Part shown: positions 24,826-33,244 of the stretch, in pieces
Layout of the letters: each line of letters begins with the position of its first letter
How positions within the stretch are numbered: the stretch's first letter is position 1
NCBI RefSeq assembly: GCF_001514235.1
Contig: NZ_KQ948924.1
Coordinates: forward strand, 751,832 to 815,831
Origin: Streptomyces caeruleatus
Lineage (GTDB): Bacteria; Actinomycetota; Actinomycetes; Streptomycetales; Streptomycetaceae
Reading direction: 5' to 3'
Length of the DNA stretch: 64,000 nucleotides
Program-made: the position numbers and the translations under genes
Notes under the pieces: generated by a model
The model's database searches: none
The model's input: only the letters and a program-made list of their open reading frames with translations
What the model was told of the DNA's origin: nothing

Positions 24826-25503
24826 TCAGGACTTGGCCCGCGCGTGATACGACCGTCGCGTGTGCTCCGTGTGTTCCCGCATCAGCTCGGTGGCGCGCTG
24901 CTCGTCCCGGGCGGTGATCGCGGCGATCATGCCCCGGTGTTCGATCCAGGACTGCTGGCCGCGCTGGCGGGCCACGGGCGTGTAGTACCAGCGGACGCGG
25001 CGGTCGACCTGGGCGGCCAGTTCGGCGAGGACGGTGTTGCCCGCGAGGTCCATGATCTTCGCGTGGAAGCGGGCGTTGAGGGCGACGGCGGTGTCCACGT
25101 CATCGGCGGCCACGGCCTTCTCGCCCTCCGCGCACAGCTCCTCCAGGGCCGCGATGCCGGCCTTGTCGGCGTGGGCGGCGGCGAGTCTGGCGGCCTCGGC
25201 CTCCAACAGCGTACGGACGGTGAGGAGCTGGTCGGCCTCCTCCTCCGTCGGCTCGTGCACGAACGCGCCCTGCGCGGGCCGCAGATCGACCCAGCCCTCG
25301 GTGTTCAGCCGCTGGAGCGCCTCGCGCACCGGCTGCCGGGACACGCCGAGGTGACCTGCCAGTTCGCTCTCGACCAGGTGCTGGCCCGGCTGGAGGGCAC
25401 GGGTCGTGATGAGTTCGAGCAGCGCCTCGTAGACACGGTCGCGCAGCGGGCCGGGCCGTTCGAGCTTGGGCACCGCACCCTGCGGCAGTCCTGTCGACAA
25501 CAT
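24826..25503 (-). CDS. FCD-domain GntR-family transcriptional regulator
   Basis: 225 residues from ATG 25503, chosen because AGGAGGG lies 6-7 bp upstream; the open frame continues to GTG 25557 without an SD. It has an N-terminal GntR winged helix (PLRDRVYEALLELI about 20, HLGVSRQPVREALQRL about 52) and a C-terminal all-helical FCD domain with its metal-site pattern (ARFHAKIMDLAGN about 145; EHRGMIAAI about 190; MREHTEHTRR near the end). FCD regulators respond to organic acids or fatty-acyl-CoA. It may control the OFA carrier and formate dehydrogenase genes, since the motif GTCTACAGT occurs before both this gene and that divergent promoter. Confidence 0.9.
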   Translation of the reverse strand: MLSTGLPQGAVPKLERPGPLRDRVYEALLELITTRALQPGQHLVESELAGHLGVSRQPVREALQRLNTEGWVDLRPAQGAFVHEPTEEEADQLLTVRTLLEAEAARLAAAHADKAGIAALEELCAEGEKAVAADDVDTAVALNARFHAKIMDLAGNTVLAELAAQVDRRVRWYYTPVARQRGQQSWIEHRGMIAAITARDEQRATELMREHTEHTRRSYHARAKS

Positions 25504-25578
25504 CGGTCCCCCTCCTGGGCGAAGGCCGGGCGACTGCATCCGGTAGCCGACCGTCACGGAAAGCCAGTATTGATTGTC

Positions 25579-25595
25579 TTTCGTCTACAGTCTAC
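25579..25595. promoter_or_regulatory. Putative GntR operator upstream of its own gene
   Basis: The 9-mer GTCTACAGT (25583-25591) lies about 80 bp upstream of the GntR start inside an AT-rich patch (TATTGATTGTCTTTCGTCTACAGTC). The reverse complement of the same 9-mer occurs at 28403-28411. Confidence 0.45.
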
Positions 25596-25675
25596 GGCGC
25601 ACAAAGGCCAGGGGACCGAGGAGTTGGCCACGTCACACCCGCGTCAGCGACCACCGGAGGCCCGCGGCAGCGGCG

Positions 25676-26614
25676 TCAGGGGCAGCGCACGACCTGCCCG
25701 GCGTACGACAGGTTCCCGCCGAACCCGAACAGCAGCACCGGGTCCCCGGACGAGATCCGCCCCTGCTCCACGAGCTTGGAGAAGGCCAGCGGGATGCTCG
25801 CGGCCGAGGTGTTCCCGGACTCGGAGACATCGCGCGCGACGACGGCGTTGACGGCGCCGAGCTTGAGCGCGAGGGGTTCGATGATGCGCAGGTTGGCCTG
25901 GTGCAGGACGACCCCGGCGAGGTCCTCGGGGGCGAGACCGGCCCGCTCGCAGGCCCGGCGGGCGATGGCGGGCAGCTGTGTCGTCGCCCAGCGGTAGACG
26001 CTCTGCCCCTCCTGGGCGAACCGTGCCGGCTGTCCCTCGATGCGCACCGCGTGCCCCATCTCGGGCACCGAGCCCCACAGCACCGGACCGATACCGCCCT
26101 CCTCGGAGGCTTCCACGACGGCCGCGCCGGCCCCGTCGCCGACCAGCACACAGGTCGTGCGGTCGCTCCAGTCGGTCACGTCGGACATCTTGTCGGCGCC
26201 GATCACCAGCGCCCGGGACGCGGCCCCCGCCCGGACAGCGTGGTCGGCGGTGGCCAGCGCGTGGGTGAAACCGGCGCAGACGACGTTGACGTCCATCGCG
26301 GCGGGCGAGGGGATGCCGATGCGGGCCGCGACCCGGGCCGCCATGTTCGGGGAGCGGTCGATCGCGGTGGAGGTGGCGACCAGGACCAGGTCGATGTCGC
26401 CGGGCGCGAGCCCCGCGGCGGCGAGTGCCTTCGCGGCGGCGTGCGCGGCGAGCTCGTCGACCGGCTCGTCGGGCCCGGCGATGTGGCGCGTACGGATGCC
26501 CACCCGGGATGTGATCCACTCGTCACTGGTGTTGACCATGCCCGCCAGGTCCTCGTTGGTGAGTACCTTGGCGGGCTGATAGTGGCCGACTGCGGCGATG
26601 CGCGAGCCGTTCAT
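25676..26614 (-). CDS. 3-oxoacyl-ACP synthase III family protein (KAS III)
   Basis: 312 residues, normal for the family, from ATG 26614 (MNGSRIAAVG). The thiolase fold keeps the full triad: Cys113 in VVCAGFTHAL, His238 in VVLHQANLRI and Asn268 in SESGNTSAA. The C-terminal LLFGFGGNLSYAG is also typical. The reaction is a decarboxylative condensation of an acyl-CoA starter with malonyl-ACP. No ACP, FabD or PKS gene is adjacent, so it is a stand-alone, probably alternative KAS III for branched or unusual starters; a role as housekeeping FabH is unlikely. GntR lies 173 bp downstream; the gene shares its strand with the OFA pair upstream. Confidence 0.92.
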   Translation of the reverse strand: MNGSRIAAVGHYQPAKVLTNEDLAGMVNTSDEWITSRVGIRTRHIAGPDEPVDELAAHAAAKALAAAGLAPGDIDLVLVATSTAIDRSPNMAARVAARIGIPSPAAMDVNVVCAGFTHALATADHAVRAGAASRALVIGADKMSDVTDWSDRTTCVLVGDGAGAAVVEASEEGGIGPVLWGSVPEMGHAVRIEGQPARFAQEGQSVYRWATTQLPAIARRACERAGLAPEDLAGVVLHQANLRIIEPLALKLGAVNAVVARDVSESGNTSAASIPLAFSKLVEQGRISSGDPVLLFGFGGNLSYAGQVVRCP

Positions 26615-26774
26615 CGTTGGTGATCCCCTCGGGCCTTGGGTAGCGGGATTCACCAGTCTGATCAGTGACTCACGGGTACGGGTGCAAGTGATGCCACAGG
26701 AAACGGGCGCCCACGTTGTCAGCTTCCCTCAGACCCTCGGACGCCCGAACACTTTCCGAACACCTACCCCGCAC

Positions 26775-26909
26775 CTACCCGGTGAACAGCTGCGTCGCCT
26801 TCTGTACGAGTTCGTAGAGCCCGTACGCGAGCGGCACCCCCACCCATACCCAGGCGAAGGCGATCAGACCCCGGCGGCTCGGCGGACCGCTACTGCTGCT
26901 GCTGGACAT
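26775..26909 (-). CDS. 44-residue single-TM protein, MFS transporter small subunit type
   Basis: Missed by length-based callers. ATG 26909 opens 20 bp before the OFA carrier stop (26890) in another frame, so translation is coupled; it stops at TAG 26777-26775. The protein starts with six Ser, then GPPSRRG and one hydrophobic helix (LIAFAWVWVGVPLAYGLYEL, about 15-34), ending QLFTG. Small proteins of this type follow OFA carriers in many actinomycetes and are annotated as MFS transporter small subunits. Its role is probably to stabilise or modulate the carrier, but this is not shown. No small partner follows the tandem OFA genes at the start of the window. Confidence 0.82.
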   Translation of the reverse strand: MSSSSSSGPPSRRGLIAFAWVWVGVPLAYGLYELVQKATQLFTG

Positions 26910-28248
26910 CGGCGGCCTCCTTCTCCTTCGACTGATCCGTCGGCTCCTCCTGCGACGCCGGAACGGGGACGTGATGGCGCGGGTCGACGGGCCGGACGAG
27001 TTCGTTGGCGACGAAGCCGACGGCGAGCAGCCCGATCATGATGAACAGGGACATGGTGTAGAGGGACGCGCCGTCCTTGCCCGCCTCCTCCTGCCGGTCG
27101 GCGATCCAGTTCACGATCAGCGGCCCGAGGACACCGGCCGTGGACCAGGCGGTGAGCAGCCGTCCGTGGATGGCGCCGACCTGGTAGGTGCCGAAGAGGT
27201 CCTTCAGATAGGCGGGGATCGTCGCGAAGCCGCCGCCGTAGAAGGAGAGGATCACCAGCGCGCACAGGATGAACAGCGGCTTCGAGGAGTCGCCGGCCAG
27301 CGCGATCAGGCCGTACATCAGGGCGCCCGCGCCCAGGTAGAGGCGGTAGATGTTCTTGCGCCCGATCAGGTCGGAGGTCGATGACCAGCCGATGCGGCCG
27401 GCCATGTTGGCGGCGGACAGCAGCGCGACGAAGCCGGCGGCGGCCGAGACCGACACCGGTGTGGAGGTGTTCGCGAAGAAGTCCGTGATCATCGGCGCGG
27501 CCTTCTCCAGGATGCCGATGCCCGCGGTCACGTTCATGCAGAGGACGACCCACAGGCACCAGAACTGCGGCGTGCGCACGGCGTTGCGCGCGGACACCTG
27601 CGGTCCGTCCAAGGCGCTGGGCCCGTCACCGCCGACCGGCTTCTCGGTGCGCGGCACGCGGACCAGCAGCACACCGAGCAGCATGAAGACGGCGTACGAC
27701 AGCCCGTGCACGAGGAACGCCAGCGCGATCCCGGAGCTGTCGCTGCCGAACGACTCCAGCATCTGGGCCGACCAGGGCGAGGCGATGAGCGCGCCGCCGC
27801 CGAAGCCCATGATGGCGATGCCGGTGGCCATGCCCGGCCGGTCGGGGAACCACTTGATGAGCGTGGAGACCGGCGAGATGTAGCCGATGCCGAGGCCGAT
27901 GCCGCCGACGAAGCCGTAGCCGAGGACGATCAGCCAGTACTGCTCGGTGGCGGCACCCAGCGCGGAGAGCAGGAAGCCGGACGAGAAGCAGATGAGGGCG
28001 ACCGTCATGGCCCACCGCGGCCCGTTGCGCTCCACCAGCGTGCCGCCGAACGCGGCCGACAGACCGAGCATGACGATGCCGAGCTGGAACGGCAGCGCGC
28101 TCTGCGTGCCGCTCAGGCCGAGGGCGGATTCGAGCGGCGGCTTGAACACGCTCCAGGCGTAGGCCTGGCCGATGGAGAGATGGACGGAGAGCGCGGCGGG
28201 GGGAACCAGCCAGCGGCTCCAGCCCGGGGGTGCGACCGGTGGACTCAT
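26890..28248 (-). CDS. OFA-family MFS transporter (YhjX-like), third copy
   Basis: 452 residues from ATG 28248 (MSPPVAPPGWSRW). The open frame runs to 28413, but the extra part reads through the divergent promoter region. Twelve TM segments are expected: SVHLSIGQAYAWSVFKPPL (TM1-2), GYGFVGGIGLGIGYISPV (TM4), and the second-half repeat GRIGWSSTSDLIGRKN (about 310). It differs clearly from the two tandem OFA genes at 1288-4066. Close coupling to a 44-residue partner and position divergent to formate dehydrogenase suggest formate, oxalate or another small acid as substrate. No good SD is visible before the start; translation may be weak or leaderless. Confidence 0.9.
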   Translation of the reverse strand: MSPPVAPPGWSRWLVPPAALSVHLSIGQAYAWSVFKPPLESALGLSGTQSALPFQLGIVMLGLSAAFGGTLVERNGPRWAMTVALICFSSGFLLSALGAATEQYWLIVLGYGFVGGIGLGIGYISPVSTLIKWFPDRPGMATGIAIMGFGGGALIASPWSAQMLESFGSDSSGIALAFLVHGLSYAVFMLLGVLLVRVPRTEKPVGGDGPSALDGPQVSARNAVRTPQFWCLWVVLCMNVTAGIGILEKAAPMITDFFANTSTPVSVSAAAGFVALLSAANMAGRIGWSSTSDLIGRKNIYRLYLGAGALMYGLIALAGDSSKPLFILCALVILSFYGGGFATIPAYLKDLFGTYQVGAIHGRLLTAWSTAGVLGPLIVNWIADRQEEAGKDGASLYTMSLFIMIGLLAVGFVANELVRPVDPRHHVPVPASQEEPTDQSKEKEAADVQQQQ

Positions 28249-28400
28249 GATCCCGAACGGTAGGGAGCGAGCGGGAACTTGAGAAGTCGGCGCGTCGACC
28301 GTATGCGGTGAGCGGTATGCCGGGCGCGACGAACGGTCGAACACTGTCCGGAAAAGCCTTCCCCGAACGCCGTGCGCGACCCCTTGCTGACCCCCTATCC

Positions 28401-28421
28401 ATACTGTAGACAATATTCAGT
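28401..28421. promoter_or_regulatory. Divergent promoter region with putative GntR site
   Basis: An AT-rich patch in an otherwise GC-rich 251-bp gap between the OFA carrier and the formate dehydrogenase operon. It contains ACTGTAGAC (28403-28411), the reverse complement of the motif upstream of the GntR gene, and overlapping TATTC/TAGACAAT that could be -10 elements. Confidence 0.45.
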
Positions 28422-28499
28422 CGACGAGATTCGACCGGATCGGACACTACTTCCCAGCCACCTCCGCGGTACTCCCTCGACCGAACGGAGCGTTCCGAA

Positions 28500-29471
28500 G
28501 TGAAAGTTGCAGTCCTCGGCGCCGGTGCGATCGGCGCCTACGTCGGAGCGGCGCTGCATCGCGCCGGCGCCGACGTGCACCTCATCGCCCGTGGACCGCA
28601 TCTCGCGGCCATGAGGCAGCACGGGGTGCGGGTGCTCAGTCCGCGCGGCGACTTCACCGCCCGCGCGCACGCGACCGACGACCCGGCCGAAGTCGGGCCG
28701 GTCGACTATGTCTTCCTCGGTCTGAAGGCCAACTCGTACGCGGCGTGCGGGCCGCTCATCGAGCCCCTTCTGCACGACGGCACGGCCGTCGTGGCCGCCC
28801 AGAACGGCATCCCCTGGTGGTACTTCCACCGGCACGGCGGCCCCCACGACGGCCACCGCGTCGAGAGCGTGGACCCCGACGGCGCGGTCAGTGCGGTGCT
28901 CGCGCCCGAACGGGCCGTCGGCTGCGTGGTCTACGCCGCCACCGAACTCGAAGACCCCGGTGTCGTACGGCACTTGGAAGGGACCCGGTTCTCCGTCGGC
29001 GAGCCCGACCGCAGCGTCTCCCGGCGCTGTCTCGCGCTCAGCGAGGCCATGGTGGCCGGCGGCCTGAAGTGCCCGGTGGAGCCGGACCTGCGCAACGACA
29101 TCTGGCTCAAACTGCTCGGCAACATCTCCTTCAACCCGATCAGCGCGCTGGCCCGCGCCACCATGCGGCAGATGTGTCTGCACGGCGGCACCCGCAAGGT
29201 CATCGAGACCATGATGACCGAGACGCTCGCCGTCGCCGAGGCCCTCGGCTGCGAGGTCGGCGTCTCCATCGAGCGCCGCCTCGCGGGCGCCGAACGCGTC
29301 GGCGACCACCGCACCTCCACGCTCCAGGACCTGGAGCGCGGCAAGCCGCTCGAACTCGACGTACTCCTCGCGGCGGTCGTCGAGTTGGCGGAGATCACCG
29401 GCGTGGAGGTGCCCACCCTGCGCACCGTGCACGCCATCTCGGACCTGCTCGCGCTGAGGAGCGCCGCATGA
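28500..29471 (+). CDS. Ketopantoate reductase-family protein (2-dehydropantoate 2-reductase-like)
   Basis: 323 residues from GTG 28500. It has an N-terminal NADP-binding motif VAVLGAGAIGAYVGAAL (about 3-19) and the family C-terminal helical domain with NDIWLKLLGNISFNPISALA (about 200-219; catalytic Lys in this stretch) and SIERRLAGAERVGDHRTSTL (about 258). Known reaction: NADPH reduction of ketopantoate or a related 2-keto acid. It is the first gene of the formate dehydrogenase operon, overlapping the next start by 4 bp (ATGA), although formate oxidation does not need it. It might reduce glyoxylate-like or other short keto acids linked to oxalate metabolism; this is inference. Confidence 0.88.
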   Translation: MKVAVLGAGAIGAYVGAALHRAGADVHLIARGPHLAAMRQHGVRVLSPRGDFTARAHATDDPAEVGPVDYVFLGLKANSYAACGPLIEPLLHDGTAVVAAQNGIPWWYFHRHGGPHDGHRVESVDPDGAVSAVLAPERAVGCVVYAATELEDPGVVRHLEGTRFSVGEPDRSVSRRCLALSEAMVAGGLKCPVEPDLRNDIWLKLLGNISFNPISALARATMRQMCLHGGTRKVIETMMTETLAVAEALGCEVGVSIERRLAGAERVGDHRTSTLQDLERGKPLELDVLLAAVVELAEITGVEVPTLRTVHAISDLLALRSAA

Positions 29472-31414
29472 ACTCTGACGAACGCCGCACGAGGAAACGC
29501 GACCGGACCCCGAAGACCTACACCCGGCTCACCCACCCCCTCGTCCGGGACTCACGAGACGAGCCCTTCCGGCAGGCGAGCTGGGAGGAGGCCCTGAACC
29601 GCGCGGCCGAGGGGCTGGCCCGCAACCGGGACGCCTTCGGCATGTTCTCCTGCGCCCGCGCCACCAACGAGATGAACTACGTGGCGCAGAAGTTCGCCCG
29701 GGTCGTCATGGGCACCAACAACGTCGACTCGTGCAACCGGACGTGTCACGCCCCGAGCGTCGCGGGTCTCTCCGCGGCCTTCGGCTCGGGCGGCGGCACC
29801 TCCTCCTACGAGGAGATCGAGCACACCGACGTCATCGTGATGTGGGGCTCCAACGCCCGCTTCGCGCACCCGATCTTCTTCCAGCACGTGCTGAAAGGCA
29901 TCCACAACGGCGCCCGGATGTACGCCGTCGACCCGCGCCGCACCTCCACCGCCGAGTGGGCGGAGAGCTGGATGGGACTGAACGTCGGCACCGACATCCC
30001 GATGGCGCACGCGATCGGCCGCGAGATCATCCACGCGGGCCTCGCCAACGAGGCGTTCATCGAGCGGGCGACCAGCGGCTACGAGGACTACAAGGCGCTC
30101 GTCGAGCCCTGGACACTGTCCCTCGCCGAGAAGGTGACGGGAGTCCCGGCCGCCGCCATAAGGGAGTTGGCGCACGCCTACGCCCGCGCCGAGCGCGCCC
30201 AGTTGTGCTGGACCCTCGGCATCACCGAGCACCACAACGGCACCGACAACGTCCGCGCGCTGATCAACCTCTCCCTGCTGACGGGACATGTCGGGCGCTA
30301 CGGCAGCGGGCTGCAACCCCTGCGCGGGCAGAACAACGTGCAGGGCGGCGGCGACATGGGCGCCATCCCCAACCGCCTGCCCGGCTTCCAGGACATCCTC
30401 GACCCCGGCACCCGGCTGAAGTTCGAGTCGGCCTGGGACACCGTCATCCAGCCCCACTACGGCCTCAACCTCACGGAGATGTTCGAGGCGATGGAGGAGG
30501 GCGCGCTCAAGGCCGTCTACTGCATCGGCGAGAACCCGGCGCAGTCCGAGGCGGACAGCGAGCAGGCCGTACGGCGGATGCGGCAGCTGGACTTCCTCGT
30601 CGTCCAGGACATCTTCCTGACGAAGACGGCCCAGCTCGCGGACGTCGTCCTCCCCGCGACCGCCGGGTGGGCCGAGACCGACGGCACCACCACCAACAGC
30701 GAGCGGCGCGTGCAGCGGGTGCGGCGCGCGGTCACCCCGCCCGGTGAGGCGCGCGAGGACATCGACATCATCTGCGAGCTGGCGGCGCGGCTCGGCCACG
30801 ACTGGAAGTACGCCGACGCCGAGGCCGTGTGGAACGAGCTCAGGTCGGTCTCGCCGGACCACTACGGGATGACGTACGAACGCCTGGAGGAGCACCAGGG
30901 CATCCAGTGGCCGTGCCCGAGCACCGAACAGCTCGAACCGACGTATCTGCACGGCCGGTTGTGGGAGAAGGACCCGGCCGAGCGCGGTATGGCGGCGCCG
31001 TTCGGGCTGGTCCAGCACGATCCGCCGGTCGATCTCACCGACGAGGAGTACCCGATCCGGCTCACCACCGGCAGGCGGCTCGACTCCTACAACACCGGGG
31101 TGCAGAGCGGCAGTTTCGCCTCCCCGCTGCGGCGCGGCGAGTTCGTCGAGCTGTGCCCGGAGGACGCCGAGCGGTACGGGGTCGTCGTCGGCGAGGAGGT
31201 CCAGGTGACCTCGCGGCGCGGCTCGGTCGTCGCACCGGTGTGGGTGGACACCGCGCTGCGGCCCGGGCTGGCCTTCATGACCATGCACTTTCCCGACGAG
31301 GTGGACACCAACCAGCTGACGATCGAGGCGAACTGCCCGATCGCGGGCACGGCCGAGTTCAAGGCGTCGGCGATCCGGATCGAGAAGCTCCCCGTCGCGA
31401 CCATCGTGAGGTGA
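29468..31414 (+). CDS. NAD-linked formate dehydrogenase, catalytic part of split alpha subunit (molybdopterin domains)
   Basis: 648 residues from ATG 29468. It contains only the molybdopterin and MopB-type domains of FdhA: TRLTHPLVRDSRDEPF at the start (usually just after the Fe4S4 domain), NNVDSCNRTCHAPSVAGL (about 84-101) with the Mo-ligand at Cys93 (not selenocysteine) and His94, GLNVGTDIPMAHA, and EGALKAVYCIGENPAQSEAD. The C-terminal dinucleotide-binding domain carries VELCPEDAERYGV. The Fe4S4-Mop N-terminal domain is missing here and sits in the gene at 33241. It probably forms an FdsABG-type complex with the two following gene products: formate to CO2 with NAD reduction. Confidence 0.92.
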   Translation: MNSDERRTRKRDRTPKTYTRLTHPLVRDSRDEPFRQASWEEALNRAAEGLARNRDAFGMFSCARATNEMNYVAQKFARVVMGTNNVDSCNRTCHAPSVAGLSAAFGSGGGTSSYEEIEHTDVIVMWGSNARFAHPIFFQHVLKGIHNGARMYAVDPRRTSTAEWAESWMGLNVGTDIPMAHAIGREIIHAGLANEAFIERATSGYEDYKALVEPWTLSLAEKVTGVPAAAIRELAHAYARAERAQLCWTLGITEHHNGTDNVRALINLSLLTGHVGRYGSGLQPLRGQNNVQGGGDMGAIPNRLPGFQDILDPGTRLKFESAWDTVIQPHYGLNLTEMFEAMEEGALKAVYCIGENPAQSEADSEQAVRRMRQLDFLVVQDIFLTKTAQLADVVLPATAGWAETDGTTTNSERRVQRVRRAVTPPGEAREDIDIICELAARLGHDWKYADAEAVWNELRSVSPDHYGMTYERLEEHQGIQWPCPSTEQLEPTYLHGRLWEKDPAERGMAAPFGLVQHDPPVDLTDEEYPIRLTTGRRLDSYNTGVQSGSFASPLRRGEFVELCPEDAERYGVVVGEEVQVTSRRGSVVAPVWVDTALRPGLAFMTMHFPDEVDTNQLTIEANCPIAGTAEFKASAIRIEKLPVATIVR

Positions 31415-31420
31415 CGTCAA

Positions 31421-33244
31421 GTGGACCTGCACTTCGGTGACAGCAAACCGACGGACGACGAACGGGCCGCCGTCGACGCCCTGCTCGGCCCGCCCGAGTC
31501 GTCCTGGGAGGGCGCCGACCGTTCCGACGCGGACCTCAGGTGGGCCAGGGGCGGCCGCGAGGCCCGGGACCGCCGCGACCTGCTGTTGCCGGGGCTGCAC
31601 GCCATCAACGACCGGATCGGCTGGATCAGCGAGGGCGCCCTCGACTACCTGTGCCGGCGGCTGACGGTGCCGCCGGCGGAGGCGTACGGCGTCGCCACCT
31701 TCTACGCCATGTTCTCCGTCAAGCCACGCCCCTCGACCGTGCTCCACGTCTGCACGGACCTCGCGTGCGCGGCCGCCGGAGCGAGCGAACTGTGCGCCGG
31801 GATCGAGGCACGGCTCGGCCTGGGCAGCGGTGTTTCGGTAGAGCGCAGTCCCTGCCTGGGCCTGTGCGAACGCGCCCCGGCGGCGCTCGCGATCAAGGCC
31901 GGGGATCCGGTGCGTACGGCGGTCTCGGCGCCGACGACCGTGCACGACGCCGTACTCGCCGCGAGCGCACCCGACTCGGCGCCGGAGGAGCCGCCGGCCG
32001 CGATGGCGGTACCGCAGGCGGGAAGCGACGACCTGGTCCTGCTGCGGCGCGTCGGAGTCGTCGACCCGTCGTCGCTGGACGACTACCGCGCCCACGGCGG
32101 CTACACCGCACTGCGCCGGGCCTTCGAGCTCGGTCCCGCCGGAGTCATCCGCGAGGTCACCGACTCCGGCCTGGTCGGACGTGGCGGCGCCGCCTTCCCC
32201 ACCGGCCGCAAATGGCAGGCCACGGCGTCGCAGCCCGACCACCCGCACTACGTCGTCTGCAACGCCGACGAATCCGAGCCGGGCACCTTCAAGGACCGCG
32301 TGCTCATGGAGGGCGACCCGTACGCGCTGGTCGAGGCGATGACGATCGCGGCGTACGCGACCGGCGCGCACAAGGGATACCTGTACCTGCGCGGCGAGTA
32401 CCCGAGGGCGCTGACGCGTCTGGAGCACGCCCTCGCACAGGCACGCGCGCGTGGGCTGCTCGGGGAAGACGTCCTCGGGCAGGGCTACGCCTTCGACATC
32501 GAGATCCGGCGAGGCGCGGGGGCGTACATCTGCGGTGAGGAGACGGCTCTGTTCAACTCCATCGAGGGCTACCGGGGCGAGCCCCGCTCCAAGCCGCCGT
32601 TCCCGGTGGAGAAGGGGCTGTTCGGCAAGCCGACGGTGGCGAACAACGTCGAGACGCTGGTCAATGTGCTGCCCGTCCTGACGATGGGCGCCCCGGCCTA
32701 CGCGGCGATCGGTACGGCGAAGTCCACCGGGCCGAAGCTGTTCTGCGTGTCCGGGAGCGTGGCGCGGCCCGGTATCTACGAACTGCCCTTCGGCGCGACG
32801 CTCGGTGAGCTGCTGGAGCTGGCGGGCGTACGGGACGGGCTGCGGGCGGTGCTGCTGGGCGGCGCGGCCGGCGGCTTCGTACGGCCCGACGAGCTGGACA
32901 TCCCGCTCACCTTCGAGGGCACACGGGAGGCGGGCACGACCCTCGGCTCGGGTGTGGTCATGGCCTTCGACGACACCGTTCCGCTGCCCCGGCTGCTGCT
33001 GCGGATCGCCGAGTTCTTCCGGGACGAGTCGTGCGGGCAGTGCGTGCCGTGCCGGGTCGGGACCGTACGGCAGGAGGAGGCACTGCACCGGATCGTGGAG
33101 CGCACGGGTGCGGCGGCCTCCGACGACATCGCCCTGCTCAGGGAGGTCGGCCGCGCGATGCGGGACGCCTCGATCTGCGGTCTCGGGCAGACCGCGTGGA
33201 ACGCCGTGGAATCCGCCATCGACCGTCTGGGGGCGTACGAATGA
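31421..33244 (+). CDS. Formate dehydrogenase NuoE-NuoF fusion subunit (FdsG/FdsB-type)
   Basis: 607 residues from GTG 31421, 6 bp after the catalytic gene. Residues 1-175 are NuoE-like (thioredoxin fold; 2Fe-2S ligands in VCTDLACAAA about 107-116 and SPCLGLCERAP about 145-155). Residues 200-607 are NuoF-like: FMN/NAD site GRGGAAFPTGRKW (about 250), GAGAYICGEETALFNSIEG (about 367), and 4Fe-4S site SCGQCVPCRVGT (about 535). The fusion of E and F in one chain is known from formate dehydrogenases and NAD-reducing hydrogenases. It takes electrons from the split alpha subunit and reduces NAD. The stop overlaps the next start by 4 bp. Confidence 0.93.
   Translation: MDLHFGDSKPTDDERAAVDALLGPPESSWEGADRSDADLRWARGGREARDRRDLLLPGLHAINDRIGWISEGALDYLCRRLTVPPAEAYGVATFYAMFSVKPRPSTVLHVCTDLACAAAGASELCAGIEARLGLGSGVSVERSPCLGLCERAPAALAIKAGDPVRTAVSAPTTVHDAVLAASAPDSAPEEPPAAMAVPQAGSDDLVLLRRVGVVDPSSLDDYRAHGGYTALRRAFELGPAGVIREVTDSGLVGRGGAAFPTGRKWQATASQPDHPHYVVCNADESEPGTFKDRVLMEGDPYALVEAMTIAAYATGAHKGYLYLRGEYPRALTRLEHALAQARARGLLGEDVLGQGYAFDIEIRRGAGAYICGEETALFNSIEGYRGEPRSKPPFPVEKGLFGKPTVANNVETLVNVLPVLTMGAPAYAAIGTAKSTGPKLFCVSGSVARPGIYELPFGATLGELLELAGVRDGLRAVLLGGAAGGFVRPDELDIPLTFEGTREAGTTLGSGVVMAFDDTVPLPRLLLRIAEFFRDESCGQCVPCRVGTVRQEEALHRIVERTGAAASDDIALLREVGRAMRDASICGLGQTAWNAVESAIDRLGAYE

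Noticed and set aside
28249-28413. Longer OFA carrier start at 28413
   Set aside because: Adds a segment without membrane or family character and runs through the divergent promoter region.
29552-33088. An 1178-codon open frame on the - strand
   Set aside because: Antisense to the formate dehydrogenase subunits, which have full motifs and coupled starts.
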